Notes: generated by a model from the sequence alone, not told the origin. A DNA stretch of 64,000 nucleotides from Kineothrix alysoides (GCF_000732725.1 NZ_JPNB01000002.1:1736001-1800000); one strand, 5' to 3'. Counted from the stretch's first letter, positions 36,359 through 45,838 are shown. Program-made: numbers and translations.

Positions 36359-37498
36359 ATGGTACAGCCCATTCGTATATTGCATGTATTCGGAGGAGTG
36401 AGTCTTGGAGGCGCAGAAAGCCGCATCATGGACTTATATCGCTGCATGGACAGAGAAGAGATACAGTTTGACTTTCTCGTGCACTCCGAATGTGTAGAGA
36501 CAAGAAAACCCGAATTTTATGATGAAGAGATAGAGTCGCTTGGCGGAAGGATTTTCGTGCTCCCCAGGTTTAAGGTATATAATTATATTCAGTATAAGAA
36601 AGCTGTCGCAGATTTTTTTAAGGAACATGATGAATTTGCGCTTATACAGGGACATATGACCAGCACTGCTTCTATCTATCTGCCTGCTGCGAAAAAGGCG
36701 GGGATTCCCGTATCAGTTGCCCATGCGAGAAGTGCAGGAGTGGATAAGGGAGTGAAGGGTATTGTTACCAAGATTCTGCGGTTACCGTTGTTAAAACGGG
36801 CAGACTATTGCTTTGCCTGCTCAAGGGAAGCAGGGGAAGCAGTTTTTGGAAAAAGGTGGGAGAAATCAAAGAAATCGGTGGTGTTGCCCAATGCCATCGC
36901 TTCGGAGAAATATATTTTTAATGGGGAGATAAGGGATAAGGTCAGGAAAGAGCTAGGGATAGAAGATTGTTATGTAATCGGACATGTAGGGCGGTTTCAT
37001 TATGCGAAAAACCATGAATATTTGCTTAAGGTATTTTCGGCTCTGCACACCGGAATGAAGGATAGAAGTATAAGGGCCGTACTTCTCCTCCTCGGAGACG
37101 GGGGTGGAATGGAGTCTGTGCGCCAGCAGGCTAAGTTGCTTAATCTGGAAGAAGATGTGTTTTTTATGGGGAATAAAAAGGACGTGGAAAATTATTATCA
37201 GGCGATGGACTTTTTTGTATTTCCTTCCCGCTTTGAAGGGCTTCCGGGAACAGTAGTGGAGGCGCAGGCAGCAGGGATTAGGTGCATAATATCCGATAAA
37301 ATCACGCCGGAAGTGAGACTTTGCCAACTGGTTCATTACGAAAGCATAGACGAGCCTGAGGATTTATGGGCGAAATATATTTTAGAGAATGCCTCATACG
37401 TAAGGAGTGACATGTACGAGACGATAAAGGAAGCCGGATTCGATGTAAAGGAACAAGCGGCGAAGATGGAAGGCTTTTATAAGACCGGAAAGATGTAA
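36359..37498 (+). CDS. Glycosyltransferase family 4
   Basis: A 379-residue GT-B enzyme. ILHVFGGVSLGGAESRIMDLYR at the N-terminus and GHVGRFHYAKNHEYLL, FFVFPSRFEGLPGTVVEAQAAG in the C-terminal half are the standard GT4 acceptor- and donor-side motifs. It resembles EpsF-type enzymes of Firmicutes exopolysaccharide loci. GAGGT lies 7 bases before the ATG. Donor and acceptor unknown. Confidence 0.85.
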   Translation: MVQPIRILHVFGGVSLGGAESRIMDLYRCMDREEIQFDFLVHSECVETRKPEFYDEEIESLGGRIFVLPRFKVYNYIQYKKAVADFFKEHDEFALIQGHMTSTASIYLPAAKKAGIPVSVAHARSAGVDKGVKGIVTKILRLPLLKRADYCFACSREAGEAVFGKRWEKSKKSVVLPNAIASEKYIFNGEIRDKVRKELGIEDCYVIGHVGRFHYAKNHEYLLKVFSALHTGMKDRSIRAVLLLLGDGGGMESVRQQAKLLNLEEDVFFMGNKKDVENYYQAMDFFVFPSRFEGLPGTVVEAQAAGIRCIISDKITPEVRLCQLVHYESIDEPEDLWAKYILENASYVRSDMYETIKEAGFDVKEQAAKMEGFYKTGKM

Positions 37499-37509
37499 TG
37501 GAGGTAATC

Positions 37510-38625
37510 ATGAAGAAAAAAATCATGCTGATAGTCCCAATGCTTCATCAGGGAGGGTTCGAGAGAGTATGCGTAGCGACGGCGCGGCTGTTGGAGCCGT
37601 TTTACGACGTATACATAGTGATGTTTGATTCCAAGGATATCGCTTATGATATCAAAGGGTTGAACGTGATAGACCTGCATATGGGCGTGAAAAAGGATAT
37701 GACCGGCAAGCTTTTCAACGTTCTGAAACGCAGCTTTGCAGTGAGCGGAATGAAAAAAAAGTTGAAAATCGATATTGCATACAGCTTTGGGCCGTCGGCA
37801 AATGTGGTAAATGTTTTTTCCCGCAGGAGCGAGCAGGTATGGGTAGGCATAAGAAGTTATATGGATATGGAGAACGAAAGGAAAATCAGACTGCTTTGCA
37901 GGCTTTCGGATAAAATATTATGCTGCTCCAAGTTAATCGAGGAGGAAATCCGTACCAAATACAACTGCCAAAAGGTAATTACTTTGTACAATCCGCTGGA
38001 CGTGGAAGAAATACAAAAAAGCGCGTCGATGCAGCAGCCCAGATTACCATGGGAAAATGCGGAGCATATTATTGTTTCCATGGGGCGGGAGGATGATGTA
38101 AAAGGCTATTGGCATTTAATGAAGAGTTTCTCACTCTTACAGAAGGACATTCCTGATGCGAAGCTGATGATTATCGGGGACGGCGATTTTGAAGAATATC
38201 GAAGTCTCGCTAAGTGTTTGGAAATCGGAGACCACGTTTACTTCCCGGGAATGAAGAAAAATCCATTTCCTTACTTGAAGGCGGCAAAAGTCTATGTTCT
38301 GACTTCCTATAATGAAGGCTTTCCCAACGCTCTTTTGGAAGCCATGGCGTTAGAGATCCCGGTCATTGCCACAGATTGTATGACGGGTCCGAGAGAAATA
38401 CTGCAAAACAGTGACTATGGCGTGCTTATACCGAATATGAGTCCGGAGAAGAACCTGGATGAGAAGGTGATTTCCGGAGAGGAACAGAGACTGTATGAGG
38501 AAATAAAGAAGCTGCTGACAGATAAGGAAAGCTACGAGAGCTATAAAAAGGCTGCCGTTAGGCGTGCGGGAGATTTTTCGAATAAGGCTTATGTGGAAAT
38601 CCTGAAAAAACACATAGAATTGTAG
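37510..38625 (+). CDS. Glycosyltransferase family 4
   Basis: A ~371-residue GT-B enzyme with LHQGGFERVCVATARLL near the start, SMGREDDVKGYWHLMKSF, IIGDGDFE, and TSYNEGFPNALLEAMALEIP. The glycine-rich N-terminal loop and the E-x7-E donor motif are intact. GGAGGT precedes the ATG at 37510 by 4 bases; an ATG at 37498 overlapping the previous stop is less likely. It lies directly after another GT4, so the two probably act in sequence on one glycan. Confidence 0.84.
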   Translation: MKKKIMLIVPMLHQGGFERVCVATARLLEPFYDVYIVMFDSKDIAYDIKGLNVIDLHMGVKKDMTGKLFNVLKRSFAVSGMKKKLKIDIAYSFGPSANVVNVFSRRSEQVWVGIRSYMDMENERKIRLLCRLSDKILCCSKLIEEEIRTKYNCQKVITLYNPLDVEEIQKSASMQQPRLPWENAEHIIVSMGREDDVKGYWHLMKSFSLLQKDIPDAKLMIIGDGDFEEYRSLAKCLEIGDHVYFPGMKKNPFPYLKAAKVYVLTSYNEGFPNALLEAMALEIPVIATDCMTGPREILQNSDYGVLIPNMSPEKNLDEKVISGEEQRLYEEIKKLLTDKESYESYKKAAVRRAGDFSNKAYVEILKKHIEL

Positions 38626-38642
38626 ATGAAGGGATAGTAAAA

Positions 38643-39356
38643 GTGAAAAAGACGATTATTGTAATGCCGATAGCGAATGAAGAAGCGACAATTGGAAAAG
38701 TTCTCGATGAGATTTTATCGTTAGGCTATGACAATTTATACATATATCCGGTCATGGATAATTACTCCAAGGATAAGACGCAGAAAATTGTGGAAGAATT
38801 TGAGCAAAAGACGGATAAGGTAAAGCTTATTTTCTATAAGGAATCTTACGGGGTTATTAGTTGTTATCTTGAGGGGTTTCGTCATGCACTGAAGGATGGT
38901 GCGGAGAGAATTATTGAGATGGACGGCGGAGGCAGCCACCTCCCGGCCGAGTTACCCCAGTTTATAGAGAAACTGGAAGAAGGCTATGACTGTGTATGGG
39001 GGTCTCGTTTTGTAACGGGCGGAGGCGTAAGCAATCATCCGTTATATCGGAGAATATTGAGTTCGGGAGGAACTGTTTTGGCTAACGCAGTGCTGGGAAC
39101 AAGACTGAAAGATATGACCAGCGGATTCGAAGGATTCCAGAGACGTATATTGGAAAATATGGATTTGGATAAATTTCTGTCGAAGGGGCATATGTATCAG
39201 ACTGAAATGAGGTATTACTGCCGCAATTACCATACGATAGAAGTTCCCATTCATTATGTAGGCTCTGAATCCAGTTTTCGCATGAAATCAGTCACCGAAG
39301 CGCTTAGAATTTTATTTGAACTGAAAAGGAATGAAAAATCAGTTATGAAGAAATAA
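38643..39356 (+). CDS. GT2 glycosyltransferase, DPM1-like without membrane tail
   Basis: A 237-residue GT2 protein starting at GTG (38643) with AAGGGA 8 bases upstream. PIANEEATIGKVLDEI, VMDNYSKDKT and EMDGGGSHLP mark the fold; the usual D-x-D is read here as MDGGGS, so one acidic residue is moved or missing. It is close in layout to dolichol-phosphate-mannose synthases but lacks the C-terminal membrane segments. It closes the transcription unit: a strong terminator lies 35 bases further. Confidence 0.75.
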   Translation: MKKTIIVMPIANEEATIGKVLDEILSLGYDNLYIYPVMDNYSKDKTQKIVEEFEQKTDKVKLIFYKESYGVISCYLEGFRHALKDGAERIIEMDGGGSHLPAELPQFIEKLEEGYDCVWGSRFVTGGGVSNHPLYRRILSSGGTVLANAVLGTRLKDMTSGFEGFQRRILENMDLDKFLSKGHMYQTEMRYYCRNYHTIEVPIHYVGSESSFRMKSVTEALRILFELKRNEKSVMKK

Positions 39357-39390
39357 TGGATTTACGCAATCATTTATAAACGATAGAATA

Positions 39391-39422
39391 AGAGGGATAT
39401 GCGGCTGCATATCCTTCTTTCC
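39391..39422 (+). terminator. Strong rho-independent terminator
   Basis: Left arm 39391-39402 and right arm 39407-39418 pair over 12 bases (one G-T), with the four-base loop GGCT. The right arm is followed by TT, so the T run is short and mixed (CTTCTTT). It follows the DPM1-like gene and precedes a promoter, which supports its role as an operon end. Confidence 0.7.
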
Positions 39423-39466
39423 ATGATACCGGCCGGCTATCTGTATCTCCGTTACCGTATTTTAAT

Positions 39467-39495
39467 TTGCGCTTACTATATGAATGTGGTAAAAT
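39467..39495 (+). promoter_or_regulatory. Candidate promoter of the second transcription unit
   Basis: TTGCGC (39467-39472), a 17-base spacer and TAAAAT (39490-39495) with TGG directly before it (extended -10). The -10 has one mismatch. It lies 50 bases after the terminator and 58 bases before the GT4 start. The predicted start point is near 39502. Confidence 0.5.
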
Positions 39496-39516
39496 TGGAA
39501 AGAATTATGAATGGGG

Positions 39517-39528
39517 GTTCTTAAGAAC
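39517..39528 (+). promoter_or_regulatory. 12-bp perfect palindrome, possible operator
   Basis: GTTCTTAAGAAC is its own reverse complement and lies about 15 bases after the predicted start of transcription. A dimeric repressor site is one reading; chance is another, since a single copy is seen. Confidence 0.35.
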
Positions 39529-39553
39529 TTTTGAGCCTGCCAGGCAAAGTTAC

Positions 39554-40684
39554 ATGAGGTATGAAATATTGGAAAAGCGAAAAATAGCGTTTCATTTAAA
39601 CTGTCTGGAGCAGGGCGGAGCCGAGAGAGTAGTGTCCAATTTGGCGAATCAATTTGCGAAGGAAGGATACGAGGTGCTCATTGCAACGCAGTGGTATGGA
39701 GAAAATGAATTTCAGATAGATGAGAGGATAAGACGAGTCCATGTAGGACTGACGGAGGAAGATGAGAAGAAATCGCGGGCGATGCAGTTTTTTCTGAAGA
39801 TTTCGCACTTGAAAGCCTTTATGAAAGAAGAAAAGCCGGATGTTCTTATAGCCTTTGCCCAACGGGCCAACTACAGGGCGCTGATGGCCTCCTTTTTTAT
39901 GCGAGTGCCGGTTATCATATCCGTTCGTACCGACCCGATGGGACATTACGATGCTCTTTCGGACAAGATACAGATACCCCTTCTCTTCCCGAGAGCAGCA
40001 GGCTGTGTGTTCCAGACAGAGGGCCAGCGCGAGTTTTTTGCCCCCTTTTTACAAAAAAAATCCCGGATCATATTGAATCCGCTGCATGATAAATATATTG
40101 GTGTTCCAAAGCCTTTAAGCCGTACAAAAGAAGTGGTGCAGTCAGGGCGTCTGGTAGACTTTAAGAATCAGCCGATGCTGCTTCGGGCGTTTATCCAGGT
40201 TCATAAGAAGCATCCTGATTATACGCTCAAGATATACGGCCCGGATTCCTTCGATGGTACGAGGGAAATTCTGGAGGGTATTATCGAAGAAAATCATGCC
40301 GAAGATTATATAAAGCTGATGGGCGGCAGCGACTCCCTGGAGAAAGATTTGACTGACGCAGCTGTATATGCTTTTTCCTCCGACTGGGAAGGAATGCCCA
40401 ATGCACTGTTAGAAGCAATGGCATTAGGGCTTCCCATTGTTGCTACGGACTGTCCTTGTGGCGGCCCGCGTACTATAATGAAAAACGGGATAAATGGTCT
40501 GTTGATTGAAATCAAGGACCAGAAGGCGTTAGAGGAGGGAATTAACAAGCTGATCGAGAATCCGGAATATGCGGAGGAACTGGGAGATAACGCAAGAAAG
40601 ATTTGTGAAATTGCCAATTCCAAGGCAATATTTGAGCAGTGGCGGGATTATATAGAGGAAATTTGCAGTAAAAGTAAGCGGTAA
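39554..40684 (+). CDS. Glycosyltransferase family 4
   Basis: About 376 residues, GT-B fold. CLEQGGAERVVSNLANQF near the start, SGRLVDFKNQPMLLRAF, IYGPDS and SSDWEGMPNALLEAMALGLP are the GT4 motifs. The frame is open from a TTG at 39467, but that lies in the predicted promoter, so ATG 39554 is chosen; a TTG at 39569 after GAGGT is also possible. It is the first gene of the second unit and is a paralogue of the GT4 at 43585. Confidence 0.82.
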   Translation: MRYEILEKRKIAFHLNCLEQGGAERVVSNLANQFAKEGYEVLIATQWYGENEFQIDERIRRVHVGLTEEDEKKSRAMQFFLKISHLKAFMKEEKPDVLIAFAQRANYRALMASFFMRVPVIISVRTDPMGHYDALSDKIQIPLLFPRAAGCVFQTEGQREFFAPFLQKKSRIILNPLHDKYIGVPKPLSRTKEVVQSGRLVDFKNQPMLLRAFIQVHKKHPDYTLKIYGPDSFDGTREILEGIIEENHAEDYIKLMGGSDSLEKDLTDAAVYAFSSDWEGMPNALLEAMALGLPIVATDCPCGGPRTIMKNGINGLLIEIKDQKALEEGINKLIENPEYAEELGDNARKICEIANSKAIFEQWRDYIEEICSKSKR

Positions 40685-40692
40685 AGCATATT

Positions 40693-40726
40693 AAAAGCAG
40701 AGGCAGTAAATATTACGCCTGCTTTT
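40693..40726 (+). terminator. Candidate terminator hairpin
   Basis: AAAAGCAG (40693-40700) pairs with CTGCTTTT (40719-40726) across an AT-rich 18-base loop. The pairing has A's on the left and a T run at the right end. It follows the GT4 stop by 9 bases. The loop is long, so termination may be partial, as the downstream gene has no clear promoter. Confidence 0.45.
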
Positions 40727-40782
40727 GATATTTTGAAAATTCGGTATTTAATTGCCGAAGTAATTGACAAAGGAGCAGAAAA

Positions 40783-41550
40783 ATGTTTTCATTCGAAGAT
40801 TATAAGGAGATTATAAGGATAATTAAATCCACCGGTTTGCAGGCAGATTACGAGGAGGCTCTTTATAGGGATAAGTTCATCATTATGCGCCATGACGTGG
40901 AGTATAGCGTGGAGAGGGCATATGATTTGGCTAAAGTAGAGTCTTCCATGGATTTCACCTCCACCTTCTTTTTCCAGTGGACGAACAATTCCTATAATCT
41001 GCTGTCCAGAAAAAATAGGGATATGATATGTGATATGCATGAGAGAGGGCAGAATATCGGCCTCCATTTTGCACTGAACGGTATGACGGATATGAAAGAG
41101 GTTCGCAGACAGATCGTAAAGGAGATGCATATGCTAAGCGAGATGCTTGGCTTTGAAATATCCCAGTTTTCCGTTCATAGACCTTCACCGGCGGTTCTGG
41201 CTGAAAATATTAAGCTTCCCGGCATTATCAACGCATATCAGGACAACTTCTTTACTTTTGCGGAAAATGTAATGGAGGATTCCAAACTGGGAGTAAAATA
41301 CATGTCAGATGCCAACCATATATGGAGATACGGCTATCCTGATGAGAAGAACATTTTAGGAAGCGATAAGGTGCAGATTTTGACTCATCCTTTCGCATGG
41401 ACAAAAAAAGGATATGACAATTACGAAAATTACAAGACGTTAGTGCGCGAAAAATATATAGAGCTCATCGATAGCATCGACAAGGAGTGCAAGGACTTTG
41501 CGGAATATAAGGACAGCTTTTTGCAAGATAGTGCATCGCCCTGTAAATAA
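40783..41550 (+). CDS. Polysaccharide deacetylase-like protein
   Basis: A 255-residue protein with NodB-like metal-site motifs: MRHDVEYS at 35-42, GLHF at 93-96 and SVHRPSP at 130-136, plus a late TH in LTHPFAW. No signal peptide. It might remove an N-acetyl from a sugar, like the DUF2334 protein at 35582, but the two share little sequence. Such genes often lie in surface-glycan loci. AAAGGAG lies 7 bases before the ATG. Target unknown. Confidence 0.7.
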   Translation: MFSFEDYKEIIRIIKSTGLQADYEEALYRDKFIIMRHDVEYSVERAYDLAKVESSMDFTSTFFFQWTNNSYNLLSRKNRDMICDMHERGQNIGLHFALNGMTDMKEVRRQIVKEMHMLSEMLGFEISQFSVHRPSPAVLAENIKLPGIINAYQDNFFTFAENVMEDSKLGVKYMSDANHIWRYGYPDEKNILGSDKVQILTHPFAWTKKGYDNYENYKTLVREKYIELIDSIDKECKDFAEYKDSFLQDSASPCK

Positions 41551-41613
41551 TCGCACCAAGTTGATTTGAGGACAATGCACCAGGAAGGCAAGAACAGGGC
41601 AGGAGGTACCGGA

Positions 41614-43517
41614 ATGTGCGGCATATGCGGATTTGTGTCGAGGCAGGATATAAGACTGGCACAATTAAAGGAAATGAATGACACAATGTATCATAGAGGT
41701 CCTAATGACAGCGGAGAAGAAATCTATGGATTAAAGGACGGCTATAGTGTGGGACTGGCTCAACGCAGGCTCTCCATACAGGATTTGTCCGCTTTGGGGC
41801 ATCAGCCGATGCACTCGGATAACGGTCGTATCAGCGTGGTGTTTAACGGTGAAATTTATAATTTTCATGAGCTGAGAGAGAAGTTGTCGGCTTATTCGTT
41901 TTGCTCCACTTGTGATACGGAGATAATTATCGCCGCTTATTTGAAATGGGGAATAAGCTGTGTGGATTTTTTTAATGGTATGTTCGCCATCGCCTTATTT
42001 GATAGGGAGAAAGGGGAATTGTACCTGATGCGGGACCGTATCGGAAAGAAGCCCGTGTACTATATGGAGAATGGAACTGAACTCGTTTTCGCTTCGGAGC
42101 TGAAGCCGATCATGTCCTTTCCGGGCTTTGAAAAGAAAATAAAAAAAGAAGTCATTTCACGTTATTTGTATCAGCAGTATATCAATGCGCCGGAGACGAT
42201 TTTTGAAAATGTTTATAAACTCGAACCAGGGGCTATTCTGAAGATCTCCGTGAATAGTAAATCTCTTGCCCTTACAAAAGAAACATGGAAGTATTGGGAT
42301 ATCAAAGATGTATACGCTAAGCAAAGACAACATATGGTTACGGATTATGCACAGGCCAAAGGGGAACTGAAGGAACTCTTAAAAAAAGCCACAGCCTCCC
42401 GGATGATTGCGGATGTTCCGCTAGGCTCCTTTCTGAGCGGCGGTTATGATTCCTCTTTGATCACAGCTATTGCGCAGGAGCATTCTTCAGAACCCGTCAA
42501 GACTTTTTCCATCGGCTTCCAGGAGGAAAGATATAATGAGGCCAAGTATGCGAAAGAAGTGGCGGATTATCTAGGTACTAACCATACGGAGCTGTATATT
42601 GATGAAAAACAAATGTTCGATCTCGTAGAGAGTATACCGAAGTATTATGACGAGCCTTTTGCCGACAGCTCTCAGATACCTTCTATGCTCGTTTCGGCTC
42701 TTGCAAGGGAGCATGTGACTGTAGCACTTTCCGGTGATGGCGGTGATGAATTTTTCTGCGGCTATAATATCTATGAAAATGTGGCTCAGGCACAGATGTT
42801 GGATGCGGCTGGTGCTGCAGTACATGGAATCTGCGGATTACCTTTCATAAATAAGACGGGGCTTTCAGAAAAGCTTCCTTTTCGGGTACGTGTTATCGCG
42901 GAAAATCGAAACAAAGAGACGAAGACGCAATTTGGTGCCAGCAATTATATCGTGCGCGCAGGTGCTATGGTAAAGAACGATGGCAGTGAATTTCCCTGTC
43001 ATTACGAGATAGAAAGCAAATATGGAGAAAGCAAATGGCAGATCCGCCGTATGCTTTTAGATATGGACACTTATCTTCCAGGAGATATTCTCTGCAAAGT
43101 GGACAGAGCTTCCATGAAGTATTCTCTGGAGGCCAGATGTCCCATTCTCGACAGAGACGTTATGGAATATTCTTACAGGATTCCTCATGAATATAAGTTT
43201 TACAAAGGGGAAAAAAACATATTTTGAAGGATATTGCGTATGATTATATACCGAAGAATCTTCTGGACAGACCCAAAGTAGGCTTTGGAGTGCCTCTCGA
43301 CAAGTGGTTGAGAGGACCTTTGAAGGAACAGCTCCTTTCCTACAGTGAAAAAGATTACTTGGAAAAGCAGGGGATTTTTGATTCAGCATATGTGTCCAAT
43401 ATGATTCGGGAGTATATTAAGACCGGGGACGGAGGTCCAGCTACCGGTGCTAATTATTCCAAGCTTTCATGGTCCTTCTTTATATTTGAGCAGTGGTACC
43501 AATATTATTTTAATTAA
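41614..43517 (+). CDS. asnB: AsnB-like amidotransferase, reading frame split by a -1 frameshift at an A7 run
   Basis: The first frame (41614-43227) starts MCGICGF, with the glutaminase Cys2, and has the synthetase PP-loop LSGGYDSS and the acidic strings CDTE and SGDGGDE. It stops at TGA 43225-43227 after a run of seven A's (43211-43217). The remaining C-terminus (IAYDYIPKNLLDRPKVGFGVPLDKW) is in the -1 frame to 43517 and aligns with the intact paralogue at 45839. A -1 slip on A_AAA_AAC (43212-43218) restores a full ~635-residue protein. It could be programmed shifting, phase variation, an indel in the assembly, or a young pseudogene. The likely role is amidation of a uronic acid or asparagine synthesis. 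GGAGGT is 6 bases upstream of the start. Confidence 0.8.
43212..43218 (+). other. Slippery heptamer A_AAA_AAC in frame
   Basis: The zero-frame codons are GAA AAA AAC, giving the X_XXY_YYZ form needed for -1 slippage. The stop TGA follows at 43225. A GGGG stretch lies at 43207-43210 just upstream. After a -1 slip the downstream frame continues to 43517 without a stop. Confidence 0.7.
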
Positions 43518-43584
43518 AGATGCGGGCACTGCTTTCCAATGGTGGATAAGCTCTCGGCCATTAAGATAAGAAAGGAATGATTTT

Positions 43585-44682
43585 TTGGATAAGAAACATC
43601 TGGCTCTATTTATCAGCTCCTTGAATAAAGGAGGATCCGAAAGGGTGCTGGTCAACCTCGCAGAATATTTTTATGCACAGGGTTACCGGGTAACTATTGT
43701 GACCCAGTACCGTTCGGAGAACGAGTATCCGGTAAGTGAAGGCATAAGAAGAGTGCTGTCGGATATTGAGGGAGATGAGATAAGAAAGAGCAGGGCGGTC
43801 AATTTCTGCGGCCGCTTTATGAAGCTTCGCGGCATATGGAAACGGGAAAAGCCGGATTTAATTTTATCCTTCATCGGTAAGAACAATATTATGGCGATAC
43901 TGACCTCCCGTTTTCTGCACATACCGGTAGTAGTATCGGTGAGGGGCGAGCCGGAGCAGGAATATTATTCTCTTGGACTTAGATTGGCTGCAAGATATGT
44001 CTTTCGGTTGGCAGAGGGTATTGTTCTGCAGACGAAAAGCTGCCTGACGTTTTTTCCGGAAGCGGTGAACAAAAAGGCAATTATACTTAAAAATTCTCTT
44101 AATCCTGCATTTATAAAAGAAAGCTATGAAGGAGAGCGGGAAAAGCAGATCGTGGCGGTGGGGCGGTTGGATGCCAACAAAAACCATGAAATGATTATCC
44201 GGGCATTTGCGGAAATCTCCGACAGATATCCGGACTATAAGCTCATCATATACGGCGAAGGTCCGCTGCGCCAGAAGCTGACAGAATATGCCGACGATTT
44301 GGGACTGTCGGAGCAGGTTGAACTGCCGGGTGCCATATCTAACGTAGCGGAAGCCATTTATAAAGCATCGGCATTCATACTATCCTCTTACTCAGAGGGG
44401 ATGCCCAATACCCTTTTGGAGGCTATGGCCTTGGGAATACCGGTTATTTCTACGGATTGTCCTCCCGGTGGGCCCAGAGAACTGATCGTACATGGAGAGA
44501 ACGGATTGTTAGTCCCGCCAGGGGACTGGGAGAAATTGGCAGAAAACTTGCAAAAACTATTAGATAACATAGATTATGCAAAAAAAATGGGCAGAAATGC
44601 TTCAAAAGTAAAAGAAGAATTCAATCCGGAAATCATAAACCGGGCATGGAAAAATTATTTGGAAAAGATAATACAGGGATAA
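43585..44682 (+). CDS. Glycosyltransferase family 4
   Basis: A 365-residue GT-B enzyme starting with TTG (43585), AAAGGA 8 bases upstream. LNKGGSERVLVNLAEYF, VGRLDANKNHEMIIRAF, IYGEGP, SSYSEGMPNTLLEAMALGIP and TDCPPGGPRE are intact. It is a paralogue of the GT4 at 39554 (same SSxxEGMPNxLLEAMALG and TDCPxGGPR strings). Donor unknown. Confidence 0.84.
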   Translation: MDKKHLALFISSLNKGGSERVLVNLAEYFYAQGYRVTIVTQYRSENEYPVSEGIRRVLSDIEGDEIRKSRAVNFCGRFMKLRGIWKREKPDLILSFIGKNNIMAILTSRFLHIPVVVSVRGEPEQEYYSLGLRLAARYVFRLAEGIVLQTKSCLTFFPEAVNKKAIILKNSLNPAFIKESYEGEREKQIVAVGRLDANKNHEMIIRAFAEISDRYPDYKLIIYGEGPLRQKLTEYADDLGLSEQVELPGAISNVAEAIYKASAFILSSYSEGMPNTLLEAMALGIPVISTDCPPGGPRELIVHGENGLLVPPGDWEKLAENLQKLLDNIDYAKKMGRNASKVKEEFNPEIINRAWKNYLEKIIQG

Positions 44683-44699
44683 GTGTGAAAAAATGTTTG

Positions 44700-44714
44700 T
44701 GCCGCAGCGCGGCA
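44700..44714 (+). repeat. GC-rich hairpin TGCCGC-AGC-GCGGCA
   Basis: A perfect 6-base stem with a three-base loop lies in the 66-base gap before the SGNH gene. It is not followed by a T run, so termination is doubtful. Nothing else is seen in the gap. Confidence 0.6.
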
Positions 44715-44748
44715 TGTTTACAAGGTTGAAAGAAGCAAGGGTATAAAA

Positions 44749-45825
44749 ATGACTGTAAAGCAAGCGGTGAAATCGGCAATTTTTATTATTATTTTCATAT
44801 ATATCCTTCTTACCGTCACTTATATTATACGGACTAACGGGGATGTGAAGGATAGGTTTACGGGATTTTATGCGGAACCGAAGGGTACCATAGACATGGT
44901 CATGATAGGTTCGAGCCCCGTATATCCCTATTATGCCACTCCACAGATGTGGGGAGAATACGGAGTAACGGCTTACCCCATCTCCAGCAATCTGCAAAGG
45001 CCGGTAGCAGGAGTCTATATGGTGGACGAAGTAAGGAAGACACAGAGTCCGTCGTTATATGTATTCGAAATGCGTATGTATACGGCCAGTGAAACAGATC
45101 TTACCAACAATATGGCATATACCAGGGGCGTTACGGACAACATGAAATACTCGTGGAACCGGATAAAGACCATAAATGCCATGGTAGAAGAAACTTCTGA
45201 GCGTTATACGTATTATTTCGATATTTTTAAATACCATTCTAATTGGAAGACGATGGTGCTGCCAAAGCAGCTGGCATGCTTCCGCTATGAATTTTTGGAC
45301 GGACAAAAGGGATATGTGATGACGGACGAGGTAGGGCCCTGCGAAGCGGTGGACACCTCTGCGATTACGGGGAAAACCCAGATGCCCGGGGAGCAGGAGA
45401 AACATTTATATGAGCTGCTCGATTATTTGAAAGAAGAAAAATTACAAGCGTTATTTATTCTCTCTCCAACGGTAATGGAGGAGGAAAAGCAGATGATGTA
45501 CAATTACATGACGGATATTATTGAGAGCTATGGTTATGAATTCCTGAATATGAACGATTATTATGAAGAAATCGGTCTGGACTTCACTTCCGACTTCAGC
45601 GATTATGGCGGGCATACCAATGCTCTGGGAGCGAAAAAGTGTACGTCATTTTTGACGGATTATATCACAAGCAATTATTCCTTAAAAGATAAAAGAGGCG
45701 ATGAACGCTATTCCAAATGGGATGCTGCATATGAGCAGTGGAAAAGCAGCTATGAAGAAGCGGCACAGACAATTACCGAACGGATTGCAAATGGCGATTT
45801 TGCGGAAGTGACAGCAGAAGAATAA
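44749..45825 (+). CDS. Membrane-anchored SGNH-like (DltD-type) hydrolase or acyltransferase
   Basis: A 358-residue protein with one N-terminal membrane segment (~9-27) and an outside domain. The nucleophile block is GSS at 54-56 (MVMIGSSPVYPYY), and D285 and H289 (SDYGGHTN) supply the Asp/His pair, the SGNH order seen in DltD and AlgX-like proteins. Such proteins O-acetylate or deacetylate surface polymers. No MBOAT partner is in the window, although an AT3 protein occurs at 12937. It lies between the two asnB-like genes. AAGGG lies 7 bases before the ATG. Confidence 0.68.
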   Translation: MTVKQAVKSAIFIIIFIYILLTVTYIIRTNGDVKDRFTGFYAEPKGTIDMVMIGSSPVYPYYATPQMWGEYGVTAYPISSNLQRPVAGVYMVDEVRKTQSPSLYVFEMRMYTASETDLTNNMAYTRGVTDNMKYSWNRIKTINAMVEETSERYTYYFDIFKYHSNWKTMVLPKQLACFRYEFLDGQKGYVMTDEVGPCEAVDTSAITGKTQMPGEQEKHLYELLDYLKEEKLQALFILSPTVMEEEKQMMYNYMTDIIESYGYEFLNMNDYYEEIGLDFTSDFSDYGGHTNALGAKKCTSFLTDYITSNYSLKDKRGDERYSKWDAAYEQWKSSYEEAAQTITERIANGDFAEVTAEE

Positions 45826-45838
45826 AGGAGACAGGAAT

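Noticed and set aside
39467-39553. TTG start for the GT4 gene at 39467
   Set aside because: The added residues are not conserved and the region holds the predicted -35 and -10 boxes.
43224-43517. Separate small gene starting at ATG-like codon 43224
   Set aside because: Its sequence is the C-terminus of the AsnB-like protein, as shown by the intact copy at 45839, so it is part of a frameshifted gene, not an independent one.
44700-44714. Rho-independent terminator after the GT4 gene
   Set aside because: The stem is only 6 bp and no T run follows, so it was kept as a plain hairpin.
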